From the NCBI GenBank assembly GCA_003151975.1, contig PLZD01000041.1, positions 46,011 through 110,010 of the forward strand: a stretch of DNA of 64,000 bases, in the 5' to 3' direction. How positions within the stretch are numbered: the stretch's first letter is position 1; every line of letters begins with the position of its first letter. This document shows, in pieces, positions 7,669-16,135 of the stretch. Below the pieces are notes generated by a model. That model saw only the letters and a list, made by a program, of their open reading frames with translations, had not been told where the DNA came from and made no database searches. The DNA comes from Elusimicrobiota bacterium. Lineage in GTDB: Bacteria; Elusimicrobiota; Elusimicrobia; UBA1565; UBA9628. A program made the position numbers and the translations under genes.

Positions 7669-10034
7669 AGCAGCGGCGCCTCACGGAGACTCTTTCGCGC
7701 GCGGCCCTCTTCGCGTTTTCGCTCGCGACCTCCGCTTACGCCTTGCTCTGCGGCCTCGAGTTCGCCTGGAACAACCTGCTCAAGGACCGGCGCTACCCGC
7801 TCTGGGTCGGGCTCTGGCTCGATCATCACGCGGCCATCGGCGCGGCCGTCGCGGCGCTCGCGCTGATCCCGCTCTCGGGCCGCCGCCGGTGGCTCTGGGC
7901 CGCGGCGGTCGGGCTGTATCTTGCCGCGGATCTCAAGCCGGGGCTCGCCGCGCTGGGATTGGGCGACGCGGCGCGAGCGCTGGCTTTTCTGGCCTGGCTT
8001 CCGTACGCCGCGTGGGAACTCGCGTTGGCGCGGGGCTCTCCCGCGCTCGATTGGGAGAAGCTGCCGCCGGCGGACGAGGGTCTATCCTACGCCGGCACGG
8101 CCGCAGGCTTGATCGTGGGGGCCGCGTACGCCGCGGCATCATCGGCGCGCTCGGTTCCGGTCCTGGCCTGGAGCCTCGTCGTGCACGCCGCGATGGGGTG
8201 CGGCGCGGGACTCGTCCTCGACGCGGCGCGGCTGTTTTCCATGGCTTCGAAGCGCCCGCGCCGGACGTTGGCGTGGTTCATCTTCGCTCTGCTCGCGCTC
8301 TCCGGGACTTGCGTCGTCTACATCCTCGCGATGCTCCCGCTGCCGTTCGCCAAGCCCTACGCCGCGGCCTACGCGGCCGTCGTTTCTTCGTTGGGGGCCT
8401 TAGCATTCGTGCGCCAATGGTCGCTGCGCCCGGGCGCGCTGCGCGGGGTGATGGCGTCGCGCTTCGGACGATTCGCCGGAGTGGCGGCCTTGCTCGCGGC
8501 GCCCGCTGTGATTCGCTCCGCCGTGGGCAATGCCGATTGGGATTTCCTGTTCGCGACTTTGCTCGCGGCCGGTCTTTGGGGCGCGGCGCTCCTGTTCTGT
8601 TCCGCGTGGCCGCGCCGCAAAAGCGCCGCGGGCTGGGCGCTGCCGGCGGTTTTGCTCGCGTCCTGCCTCGGCGCGCAAGAGGCGCTGGCTCGGCTCGATC
8701 CGTGGCTGCGCTTCTCGGGCTGGGACCTCCGCGCTCCCGCCGCGGCTCTCGTCGACGCCGACCCGTCCTTGCTGGCCCTGCGCCGCGCGGTCGCGGCGGT
8801 CAAGCCCGCCTCCGATTTCTACGGATTTCTCCACCGCAGCACGAACATACCGCGGTCAGTGCCTGTCTCGCCAAAGAACATCGTCCTTTCGACGGTGCCG
8901 CCCGGGCGCCTTCAGAAGAATCCAAACATTTTCGTGATCGTGATCGACAGCCTGCGCCAGGACTACACCGGCCCCTACAATCCCGCCGTCAAGTTCACGC
9001 CGTCCTTGGACGCGCTGGCCTCCGACAGCCTCGTGTTTCGCGACGCCTTCACGGCATACGGCGCGACGGGACTCTCCGAGCCCTCGATTTGGGCCGGCGC
9101 GCGCCTGGTCCACAAGCAGTACGTGCTGCCCTTCTCCCCGATGAACTCGCTCGAAAAGCTCGTCGTCTCCGAGGGATACCGGCGGCTGATCACGGTCGAC
9201 GTGCTCCTCTCCCAACTGCTCGAAGCGGGCACGGCCTCGGAAAAGCTGGACGAGCATACCGAAGGCAATTACAAGCTCTGCGGTTCTCTCGAAGAGCTCG
9301 ACGCCAAGCTTTCGGCCGGAGCGGACCAGAGGCCCGTCTTCGCCTATACGCAGCCGCAGGACATCCACATATCGGTCATTTCGCGCGAAGGCGCGCAGCC
9401 GGTTTCCGCGGGCGCCTTCGACGGCTTCTACGCGCCTTACGCCAGCCGCGTGGCGCGCATGGACGAGTGCCTCGGCAAGTTCGTCGCTTCGCTCAAAGCC
9501 AAAGGGCTTTATGACGACAGCATCATCGTCGTCACGGCCGATCACGGGGACTCGCTCGGAGAGTCGGGGCGCTGGGGTCACGCGTACACTCTCTTCCCCG
9601 AGGTCCTGCGCGTGCCGCTCATCATCCGCGTGCCGGAGCGCCTCAAGAAAGACAAAGTTTGGGACCTGGACGCCCCGGCCTTTCTCATCGACGTCGCGCC
9701 GACGCTTTATTCGCTGCTCGGTCGCGCGCCGGACGCCGCGCCCGGCGTCGTCGGCCGCAGTCTCCTCGGCGCCGACGCGAAGACTCTGGCCGCCACGGTT
9801 CCGGAATCGTCTCTCGAGGTCTCCAGCTACGGACCGGTCTACGGCCTTCTGCGCGAGCGCGGCCGCTGGCTCTACATCGCCGACGGAGTCAACTACCAGT
9901 CATACCTCTTCGACCTGCGCGCGGATCCCAAAGGCCGCAGGAATCTTTCCGATCCCGCGGCCGAGGCGCTTTACAATCCCCCGCTCCGCGCCGCCGTCGA
10001 GGAAGTCAACGCCTTCTACGGGTTTAAGCCGTAG
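7665..10034 (+). CDS. membrane protein with C-terminal sulfatase/alkaline-phosphatase-fold domain
   Basis: A 789-residue protein. The first about 330 residues are mostly hydrophobic, with around eight to ten membrane segments. From about 419 the alkaline-phosphatase superfamily domain begins: VIVIDSLRQD (metal Asp), a Ser/Thr-rich nucleophile region AYGATGLSEPS without the CxPxR of true sulfatases, and VVTADHGDSLGE near 625. The layout resembles phosphoglycerol or phosphoethanolamine transferases (LtaS/EptA type) as much as sulfatases. In this locus it may decorate or modify the polymer; the exact reaction is not determined. Confidence 0.75.
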   Translation: MKQRRLTETLSRAALFAFSLATSAYALLCGLEFAWNNLLKDRRYPLWVGLWLDHHAAIGAAVAALALIPLSGRRRWLWAAAVGLYLAADLKPGLAALGLGDAARALAFLAWLPYAAWELALARGSPALDWEKLPPADEGLSYAGTAAGLIVGAAYAAASSARSVPVLAWSLVVHAAMGCGAGLVLDAARLFSMASKRPRRTLAWFIFALLALSGTCVVYILAMLPLPFAKPYAAAYAAVVSSLGALAFVRQWSLRPGALRGVMASRFGRFAGVAALLAAPAVIRSAVGNADWDFLFATLLAAGLWGAALLFCSAWPRRKSAAGWALPAVLLASCLGAQEALARLDPWLRFSGWDLRAPAAALVDADPSLLALRRAVAAVKPASDFYGFLHRSTNIPRSVPVSPKNIVLSTVPPGRLQKNPNIFVIVIDSLRQDYTGPYNPAVKFTPSLDALASDSLVFRDAFTAYGATGLSEPSIWAGARLVHKQYVLPFSPMNSLEKLVVSEGYRRLITVDVLLSQLLEAGTASEKLDEHTEGNYKLCGSLEELDAKLSAGADQRPVFAYTQPQDIHISVISREGAQPVSAGAFDGFYAPYASRVARMDECLGKFVASLKAKGLYDDSIIVVTADHGDSLGESGRWGHAYTLFPEVLRVPLIIRVPERLKKDKVWDLDAPAFLIDVAPTLYSLLGRAPDAAPGVVGRSLLGADAKTLAATVPESSLEVSSYGPVYGLLRERGRWLYIADGVNYQSYLFDLRADPKGRRNLSDPAAEALYNPPLRAAVEEVNAFYGFKP

Positions 10035-10077
10035 TGTCCCGTCATAAGGACGCAACAAAAATTCGTAACATATAGAT

Positions 10078-10446
10078 ATGCTCGGAGATGGGAAGAAGAT
10101 ATTGATTTTTGAGGATAATCCCACCATCGCTCTTTTGCTGCGCACTTTTTTCGAGCGGCGCCGCTACGCGGTCAAGCTCTGCGAGGACGGCACCGAAGCG
10201 GTCAAGGCCGTCCGGGAATACGCGCCCAACCTGATCATCATGGACGTCATCATGCCCGGCAAGGACGGCATCGAGGCGTGCACGGACCTGCGCCGCGAAG
10301 GCGTGAGGACTCCCATCATCATCCTGTCCTCGAAAGCTTACGAGGACGACAAGCAGCGCGGCCTGGCCGCCGGCGCCAACGCGTATCTGCTCAAGCCTTT
10401 CGACCCCAAGAAGCTCGAAGAAATCATCGCGCCCCTGCTGAGCTAG
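10078..10446 (+). CDS. single-domain response regulator (REC), copy 2
   Basis: A 122-residue receiver-only protein: IFEDN acidic pocket, Asp in IIMDVIMPG, Ser in IILSSKA, Lys in LLKPFDPK. It lacks the Pro-rich loop of copies 1 and 3, so it is a different paralogue. It sits between the sulfatase-fold gene (43 nt upstream) and the membrane HEAT gene. A TAACAT box (10066-10071) ends 6 nt before the ATG, so it may start a second transcript inside the locus. Confidence 0.92.
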   Translation: MLGDGKKILIFEDNPTIALLLRTFFERRRYAVKLCEDGTEAVKAVREYAPNLIIMDVIMPGKDGIEACTDLRREGVRTPIIILSSKAYEDDKQRGLAAGANAYLLKPFDPKKLEEIIAPLLS

Positions 10447-10475
10447 TGCACCCGCACCGAAGCCAGGCCCTCCAC

Positions 10476-11192
10476 ATGCTGTCTTTGGCCCTGCAAGGCC
10501 ATTTCAGCCTGGACATGATCGTCTTCACCACCATTGTGCTCTTCTGGATCGTGGCGATCCTGATCACCTACATGCTGCTCCTGCGCAGCTACTATTATCT
10601 GCGCGCGCGCTACATGGCCTCGCGCCGCAAGCTCTACGAGCCCGCCATCGAGCTCGTGCTGCTCGACGAGCCGCAGGAGAAGGTGCTCGACGCCCTGGCG
10701 CCGAAGCGTTGGGGCGACCGCGAGGTGATCCTCCGCGTTATCCTCGACTCGATGCGCCATCTGGAGGGGCCGCCCTTCGACTCCCTGCAGGCCGCGTGCT
10801 TCAAGCTGGGCTTCATGGACCGCGCTCTCAAGCAGCTCTCGTCTCGAAACAAGCTCCGCCGCGGCCGGGCCATGGAGGCTCTCGGGATCATGCGCGCCCA
10901 TCCCGCGATGCTGGCCATCATCATGCTCCTCCCCAAGCAGCCGAGGGACATGAAGCTCGTGGCCCTGCGGTCCCTGTCTCTGATCCGCGATCCGTTCGCG
11001 CTGCCTTACTACGAGCGCGAGGCGGAGACCCTGCCGCCGACCATGCTGCCGCGCCTGGCTTCGCTCATGCTCGAGTTCGGCCCCCCCGCCCAGCCTTTCA
11101 TCCGAACCTTGATCAACGACCGGCCCGAGGCCTTTCCGCCGCGCGTCATGAAGCTTCTGCTCCAGGAAACCGCGCACTACGCGGCGCTATGA
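10476..11192 (+). CDS. membrane-anchored HEAT-like repeat protein
   Basis: I chose the ATG at 10476, giving 238 residues; a GTG at 10446 would add ten. One strong membrane segment (about residues 15-38, IVLFWIVAILITYMLLL) is followed by helical repeats with a HEAT flavour: RAMEALGIMRAHP, MKLVALRSLSLIRDP, FALPYYEREAE. It is directly upstream of, and translationally coupled (ATGA) to, the GT2 synthase, so it is a candidate accessory subunit of the synthase on the cytoplasmic face. No named family is recognised. Confidence 0.7.
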   Translation: MLSLALQGHFSLDMIVFTTIVLFWIVAILITYMLLLRSYYYLRARYMASRRKLYEPAIELVLLDEPQEKVLDALAPKRWGDREVILRVILDSMRHLEGPPFDSLQAACFKLGFMDRALKQLSSRNKLRRGRAMEALGIMRAHPAMLAIIMLLPKQPRDMKLVALRSLSLIRDPFALPYYEREAETLPPTMLPRLASLMLEFGPPAQPFIRTLINDRPEAFPPRVMKLLLQETAHYAAL

Positions 11193-12640
11193 TCGGAATC
11201 ATCGCGCGCGCGCAGATTGTCTTCGAATGGGTGCTCGTCTATTACTTCTTCATCCTCAACACGGTCTACATCGGCCTTTCGCTGATCGCCTACCGCGAGG
11301 TCTACCGGCATCTGCGCCGCACGACCTACGGCGGCTACGAGCACGTTTCGCGCAGCCCGCTCACGCCCCCCATCTCGGTGATCGTGCCCGCCTTCAACGA
11401 AGAGGTCTCCATCGCGCTGACAGTGCTCAATCTCCTGCACCTCGACTACATGCGCTACGAGATTATCGTCGTCAACGACGGCTCGACCGACGAGACCATG
11501 GCTCGGCTCATCAAGGCCTTCGAGCTCGAGCCCACCAAGGACGACGTCGATGACCAGCTTAAGACCAAGCCCCTACGGGCTCTCTACAAGTCGCGGCGTC
11601 ACCACAACCTGCTTGTCATTGACAAAGAGAACGGAGGCAAGAGCGACTCGCTCAACGCGGGCCTCAACAAGGCCACGCATCCCTACTTCTGCTCGGTGGA
11701 CGCCGACGTGATCATGGAGGCCGACGCGCTTCAGCGCGTAATCCTGCCGGTTTTGGAATCGGAGGAGCGAGTCATCGCGGTCGGCGGCATCGTGCGCGTG
11801 TCCAACGGCTGCCACCAAGCCAAGGGCCGCATCACGGACGTCTCGCTGGGCTCCAATCCTCTGGCCATCTTCCAGATCATCGAATATTTCCGCGCCTTTC
11901 TCTGCGGCCGCACCGGCTACTCCCGCCTCAACGCCCTCCTGATCATCTCGGGAGCCTTCGGGCTTTTCGAACGAGAGCTGGTCATGACCATCGGCGGCTA
12001 CAAGACCGACACGGTCGGCGAGGACATGGACCTCGTAACGCGCCTGCACGTCTACATGCGCGAAAGCGACCAGGAGGACCATACGGACCACCGGGACTAC
12101 GCCATCAGCTTCGTCCCCGATCCCGTCTGCTGGACCGAGGCGCCCGCGTCCTTTAAGGTGCTCTCGCGTCAGCGACGGCGATGGCAGAAAGGGCTCATGG
12201 AAGTCCTCTGGCAGCATACCGGGATGTTCTTCAATCCGAAGTATGGGTTCATCGGCTTCTTCACGTATCCGTTTCTTCTGCTCTTCGAAGGCTGGGGCGT
12301 GATCCTAGAGTTCCTCGGCTACGTTTTCTTCGCTATGGCATGGTGGCGCGGCGCCATCGAGACCGATTTCGCGATCGCATTCATGTTCGTGGCCTTCTTC
12401 GCCGGCGCCGTCCTGTCGCTCATCGGCGTCCTTCTGGGCGAGATGACGCCTCGGCCCTACCCGAAGGCATCGCAGTGGATCGGCCTGACCCTTTTCGCTT
12501 TCCTCGAAAATTTCGGCTATCGCCAATACACCTCGGTGCTGCGGCTGCTGGGACTTTTCGATTGGATCTTCAACGCGGGCAGTTGGGGGCGCATGGAGCG
12601 CGAGGGCATCGAAGCCGACAAACACATGGCCGAAGTATGA
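11189..12640 (+). CDS. processive family 2 glycosyltransferase (PgaC/HmsR-like polysaccharide synthase)
   Basis: A 483-residue protein starting at the ATG overlapping the previous stop. An N-terminal membrane segment (about residues 10-32) precedes the GT-A domain: ISVIVPAFNEE, IVVNDGSTDE, the VDADV metal motif near 170, GEDMD near 276 and the processive signature QRRRWQKG near 327. Three further membrane segments follow at the C-terminus. This is the arrangement of poly-N-acetylglucosamine and related synthases that polymerise a sugar nucleotide and push the chain across the inner membrane. The sugar is not proven; the deacetylase downstream favours an N-acetylhexosamine polymer. Confidence 0.9.
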   Translation: MIGIIARAQIVFEWVLVYYFFILNTVYIGLSLIAYREVYRHLRRTTYGGYEHVSRSPLTPPISVIVPAFNEEVSIALTVLNLLHLDYMRYEIIVVNDGSTDETMARLIKAFELEPTKDDVDDQLKTKPLRALYKSRRHHNLLVIDKENGGKSDSLNAGLNKATHPYFCSVDADVIMEADALQRVILPVLESEERVIAVGGIVRVSNGCHQAKGRITDVSLGSNPLAIFQIIEYFRAFLCGRTGYSRLNALLIISGAFGLFERELVMTIGGYKTDTVGEDMDLVTRLHVYMRESDQEDHTDHRDYAISFVPDPVCWTEAPASFKVLSRQRRRWQKGLMEVLWQHTGMFFNPKYGFIGFFTYPFLLLFEGWGVILEFLGYVFFAMAWWRGAIETDFAIAFMFVAFFAGAVLSLIGVLLGEMTPRPYPKASQWIGLTLFAFLENFGYRQYTSVLRLLGLFDWIFNAGSWGRMEREGIEADKHMAEV

Positions 12641-14463
12641 GGCTGCGCGCCTTCCTCGCCGGCGGTGTGCTCTTGCTGATTTTTTTGTGGCGGCTCACGG
12701 AACGCAAACCGACGGAAGGGCCGCTCGGAACCGAGACGGGCGACTCCGCGAGCGAGAACGCTCTGCTGGCGCGCTCGCATCCCGATCTCATGCCCGAACA
12801 AGTCGCGATCCTGCTGCTGCGCCCCGAGCAGGAGGCCCTCCCGGCGGCAAGAGCTCTCGAGCCCGCGGGCGTGCCGTTCACGGTCACGACGGATCGCCCT
12901 GCGGCGTTTCGTCACCGCGTGGTCTTCGTTCCGTTCGGCGAGAAGGCCGTGCGGCTTGACGAGAAGCTTCGCTCCTCCTTCAGCGACTTCGTCTCGAGCG
13001 GCGGCGTGCTCGTGCTTCAAGTGCCGCCGGAGAATCCTTGGAGCTGGCTGACCGGCGTGGAGTCGGCCGCACCATCCCGACAGCGCAAGAAGCTCTCTTT
13101 TCGCCTGCTGGCCGACCCCATCTTCGCCAAGCTCGTAGAGCCCGAGGAGCAGTGGCTGCCGCTAGGCGCTCCGGATTCCAGCGAGGCGATATGGACTCAA
13201 GGGCTGCGTCCACTGCGCGAGTCGGGAGCCGAGGCGATCTCGGACTACACGGAGACCGGAGAGGGCGCGATCATGCGGCGCAGGCTCGGCGCGGGAACGG
13301 TCTATACTCTCGGATTCAACCTGCGCGACCTGGTCGTCAGGCCGCAGGCCGAGCGCCATTTTGACGCCGCGCGCGTCTCTGCCGACGGCTTCGAGCCGGC
13401 CGTCGACATTTTGGCCCTCATCTGGCGCGCGCTCTACGAGAAGTCCAATCCCTTCTGGGCGCGGTTGCGCGCGAGCCCGGAGGCCGGGCCGCTCCTCCTG
13501 ATGACCCACAGCTTCGGACGGGGCGCGCAAGCCGCGCAAGCCAGGGAGTTCGCCGTGCTCGAGTCCTCGCGCGGCATCAAATCGACCTGGTTCCTCGAGA
13601 CGAGGACCGGCGCCGAGAACACCGACACGCCGTTCTTCGACGAAAAGATGCGCACCTTGGCCGCCGATCTCCAGCGCGCCGGGCACGAGGTCGCAAGCCA
13701 CGGCGTCTCTCACGGCGCCGATTTCGCGCGCCTGCCGCTGGGCGGCGCGCAGGCCCCGAAGGATTATCGCCCGGAAGTCGACGAGGAAGGGCAGAGCCTC
13801 GGCGCCACGCTCAACGGCGAAGCCTCGGTCAGCAAGACCTTGCTCGAAGCGGCCGTTTCCTCGACGGGAACGGTCTTGGGATTCCGCGGCCCCGCGTTCG
13901 CCTATCCTCCCGCGCTCGACGCCGTGCTTGAGAAGGCGGGCTACGCCTACGATTCCAGCCTCGCCGCCAACGCGTGCCTGACGCATTTTCCGTTCCTGCT
14001 TCTAAAGAATCGCGCGCTGTCGGAGGAAAGCGGGATCATCGAGTTTCCCGTGACCTTCCGCGGGGCCGCGGCGGAGGAAGCGGCGGCAGTTCGGAAAATT
14101 TCCGCGTACGAGGGCGCCGTGGTCTGGGACATCCCCCCCGACGGCGACCAAGCGCAGCGGCGCCGTTTGGTCGATGCGCTCGCGGCGGCTCCCGCCGGCG
14201 CGCGCTGGCGCACGCTGTCCGACGCGGCGCTGTTCTGGAGGCGTCGTTCGCAGGCGCGATTCTCGTTTTCCGACGGCCCCGGCCCGGGCCAGAAGACGCT
14301 TTGGGTCGGCTCTCCCGCGGGAATTGGGGGCCTCTCGTTTTCCTTGTCGGCGCGCGCCAAGGCTTGCGCCGGAGACGTTCAGGTCGACTGTCGCGACGCC
14401 ACGATATCGATACCGGAAGCCGTCGCGGCTCCTGAGGCGCGCATCATCCTGACCCTGGAGTGA
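12637..14463 (+). CDS. NodB-like polysaccharide deacetylase with degenerate first motif
   Basis: A 608-residue protein coupled by ATGA to the synthase. The N-terminus (FLAGGVLLLIFLW) is an anchor or signal. Residues about 55-240 form an alpha/beta domain resembling glutamine-amidotransferase-like folds (VLLLRPEQEA..., SSGGVLVLQVPPE). The NodB-like domain starts near 283. The metal pair is present as SHGVSH (about 353-358) and an RGPAF motif near 417 matches motif 3. The usual TFDDG is replaced by MTHSFGRG, so the catalytic base Asp is not in its normal place. Its likely role is N-deacetylation of the exported polymer in the periplasm, like PgaB, if it is active. Confidence 0.72.
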   Translation: MRLRAFLAGGVLLLIFLWRLTERKPTEGPLGTETGDSASENALLARSHPDLMPEQVAILLLRPEQEALPAARALEPAGVPFTVTTDRPAAFRHRVVFVPFGEKAVRLDEKLRSSFSDFVSSGGVLVLQVPPENPWSWLTGVESAAPSRQRKKLSFRLLADPIFAKLVEPEEQWLPLGAPDSSEAIWTQGLRPLRESGAEAISDYTETGEGAIMRRRLGAGTVYTLGFNLRDLVVRPQAERHFDAARVSADGFEPAVDILALIWRALYEKSNPFWARLRASPEAGPLLLMTHSFGRGAQAAQAREFAVLESSRGIKSTWFLETRTGAENTDTPFFDEKMRTLAADLQRAGHEVASHGVSHGADFARLPLGGAQAPKDYRPEVDEEGQSLGATLNGEASVSKTLLEAAVSSTGTVLGFRGPAFAYPPALDAVLEKAGYAYDSSLAANACLTHFPFLLLKNRALSEESGIIEFPVTFRGAAAEEAAAVRKISAYEGAVVWDIPPDGDQAQRRRLVDALAAAPAGARWRTLSDAALFWRRRSQARFSFSDGPGPGQKTLWVGSPAGIGGLSFSLSARAKACAGDVQVDCRDATISIPEAVAAPEARIILTLE

Positions 14464-14472
14464 GGGGTTTAC

Positions 14473-14478
14473 TATAAT
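14473..14478 (+). promoter_or_regulatory. -10 box before response regulator copy 3
   Basis: TATAAT in the string TTTACTATAATTT, 6 nt before the ATG at 14485. It repeats the arrangement at 4517-4522. Confidence 0.6.
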
Positions 14479-14484
14479 TTCCCG

Positions 14485-14880
14485 ATGGCCAAGATTCTGA
14501 TCGTCGACGACGAGCCCGCCGTGGTCCAGCTCATGTGCTTCATCCTGGAGCGGGTCGGCCACACCGTCACTCAGGCGTTCAACGGCCAGGAGGCATTAAA
14601 AGTCCTCGGCGTCGCGCCGGTAAACCCCGAGGCGCCCCTGCCGGACCTCATCCTGCTCGACGTGATGATGCCCATCGTGGACGGCTACACGGTCGCCATC
14701 ACGCTCAAGAACGACCCGCGCGCAAGCGTGGTGCCCCTGCTCGTGATCACGGCCAAGTCCGACATGCGCAACATGTTCAGCGCCTTGCCCAACGTGAAGG
14801 CTTTCTTCAACAAACCCTTCGATCCCAAAAGCCTGCGCGAGGCGGTCGCCAAGATCGTCGCGGCTCAGCCTCCGGCATGA
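14485..14880 (+). CDS. single-domain response regulator (REC), copy 3
   Basis: A 131-residue receiver-only protein, close in sequence to the copy at 4530: the same start MAKIL(V/I)VDDEP, the same Pro-rich insertion (LGVAPVNPEAPLPDL), Asp in ILLDVMMP and Lys in NKPFDPK. It looks like a duplicate of copy 1 placed at the far end of the locus. Its TGA overlaps the ATG of the PAP2 gene. No kinase is nearby; the nearest histidine kinase in the window, at 62140, is 47 kb away. Confidence 0.92.
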   Translation: MAKILIVDDEPAVVQLMCFILERVGHTVTQAFNGQEALKVLGVAPVNPEAPLPDLILLDVMMPIVDGYTVAITLKNDPRASVVPLLVITAKSDMRNMFSALPNVKAFFNKPFDPKSLREAVAKIVAAQPPA

Positions 14881-15674
14881 CCCCTCCCCGACGAGGCAAG
14901 GAGCTCGAGAATCAGATCGAGCTGCTGGAAAAACGCTTCCGCGACTCCGCCGAAGAGCTCAAGGACGTACGCCTGAAGATGCTTCAGCTTACTCAGGAGG
15001 AGCTCGAGGAGATCAAGGACGAGTGGCACGGCGTCCATTACAAGTGGTGGGTGATCACGCTCTCGGGCGTGCTGGCCCTGCTGATGTTCTCCTACTTCTT
15101 CTACACCAAGCTCGGCTGGGTCGCCGACCAGCGCCAGCTCCCTACGGGCTCGGATTGGCTGCTGCGGCGCCTGCCCGTCGTCGACGTCCTGCCGATACTC
15201 TCTTGGGGATTCTTCGCCCTGCACATCTTCGCGGTCGGCGCCGCCGTCCTCTACTACCCGCGGCGCATGCCGTTCCTGATGTTCATGCTGAGCACCTATC
15301 TCATCATCCGCGCGCTCTTCGTGTTCCTTTCGCCGATCGGCGCGCCCGTCGGTATCGTCGACATGCGCCAGTTCGACTTCATCTTCGCCAAGATCATGGG
15401 GACCTGGACCTTCAACAACGAGTTTATTTTTTCGGGCCACACGGGCATCCCGTTTCTTTTTTACTTATTCTTCGAGACGCGCGGTCTCAAGACGGTGATG
15501 ATGCTGGGCTCGATCACGATGGCCGTGTGCGTGCTGCTCTCGCACAACCACTACACCGTCGACGTGCTCGCGGGCTATCTCGTCTCGTATTCGATCTACG
15601 CGCTCTCCGAAAAACTTTATTACGGCTGGATCAGGCCGCTGTTCCAAGTCGGCCACTCCTCAGTACGCTACTGA
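14877..15674 (+). CDS. PAP2-superfamily membrane phosphatase (PAP2_C-like)
   Basis: A 265-residue protein starting at the ATG overlapping the REC stop. About 50 residues of charged coiled coil (ENQIELLEKRFRDSAEELK) come first, then about six membrane segments. The active-site pieces FSGHTG (near 186) and SHNHYTVDVLAGY (near 222) match the His/Asp pattern of the PAP2_C (sphingomyelin-synthase-like) branch. It may dephosphorylate a lipid carrier such as undecaprenyl pyrophosphate, or transfer a phospho-headgroup. As the last gene of the polysaccharide locus, carrier recycling is a reasonable guess. Confidence 0.8.
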   Translation: MTPPRRGKELENQIELLEKRFRDSAEELKDVRLKMLQLTQEELEEIKDEWHGVHYKWWVITLSGVLALLMFSYFFYTKLGWVADQRQLPTGSDWLLRRLPVVDVLPILSWGFFALHIFAVGAAVLYYPRRMPFLMFMLSTYLIIRALFVFLSPIGAPVGIVDMRQFDFIFAKIMGTWTFNNEFIFSGHTGIPFLFYLFFETRGLKTVMMLGSITMAVCVLLSHNHYTVDVLAGYLVSYSIYALSEKLYYGWIRPLFQVGHSSVRY

Positions 15675-15721
15675 TGCAGCGAACTCCTCGACAGTCTTTT
15701 TTATAGTGCATCGCCCGGCCC

Positions 15722-15749
15722 TTGACAATTCAAGGGGGCCTGCTATACT
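15722..15749 (+). promoter_or_regulatory. strong sigma70-type promoter, no protein gene downstream
   Basis: A perfect -35 TTGACA (15722-15727), a 16-nt spacer and an extended -10 TGCTATACT (box 15744-15749). The -35 lies inside an inverted repeat, CCCTTGA-CAAT-TCAAGGG, that could be an operator. It is the best promoter in the window. Confidence 0.7.
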
Positions 15750-15755
15750 TTGAAT

Positions 15756-15950
15756 AGTCACGGAGGAACGCGCGAGAAAAGCGCGAAAACCAAAGTGGCT
15801 TTTTTATTTTAGAGAAAACGAATCTTATGATACCGAGAAGAGACTTATTAATCTCACCGGCCCTACCGGGCATGGGAGCGCTCATGTAAAAAGATTTCAT
15901 CCGCGCGAAGGTCAAGAGCCCCATGCTCGCCGCAAGAGCATGGGGCTCTT
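15756..15950 (+). ncRNA. putative small RNA or leader transcript
   Basis: This AT-rich stretch follows the strong promoter at 15722-15749 and has no convincing gene. It holds a short hairpin (CGCGC-GAGAAAA-GCGCG) and then a U-rich tract near 15799-15810 that could end a short transcript. A 20-codon ORF (15827-15889, starting MIPRRDLL) has no ribosome-binding site. A long perfect hairpin follows at 15914-15950. I recognise no RNA family: it is not tmRNA, RNase P or SRP by the signatures I know. The rest of the gap, 15951-16059, holds nothing recognisable. Confidence 0.3.
15914..15950 (+). terminator. 15-bp perfect hairpin, possible terminator
   Basis: The arms 15914-15928 and 15936-15950 are perfectly complementary (AAGAGCCCCATGCTC and its complement) with a 7-nt loop. 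The following bases, GCATTAATAA, are AT-rich but not a U tract, so termination is probable rather than certain. Confidence 0.45.
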
Positions 15951-16059
15951 GCATTAATAAGGGTAGCGCCGTATCGAGGGGTCCAAAGATTGGCCTGTGA
16001 CTGGCCGGCCTGCCGCGACGGCGGCTTGCGGGGACAGGCTCCCGCCCCCTCACAATTTC

Positions 16060-16131
16060 GCCCCGGTAGCCCAACGCAGAGGCGGCCCGCTTAAGACGGG
16101 CTTAGTGGAGGTTCGAGTCCTCCCCGGGGCA
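16060..16131 (+). tRNA. tRNA, anticodon UAA (Leu codon UUA), atypical class I form
   Basis: 72 nt fold as a cloverleaf: acceptor GCCCCGG/CCGGGGC, anticodon stem GCCCG/CGGGC with loop CTTAAGA (anticodon TAA), T stem GGAGG/CCTCC with loop TTCGAGT, and discriminator A. The variable loop is only 5 nt, although bacterial tRNA-Leu normally has a long variable arm, and the D loop lacks the conserved GG. CCA is not encoded. The cloverleaf is convincing; the amino-acid identity is uncertain. Confidence 0.7.
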
Positions 16132-16135
16132 GTTC

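Noticed and set aside
15756..15950. tmRNA, RNase P RNA or SRP RNA
   Set aside because: The conserved sequence blocks I know for these RNAs are absent.
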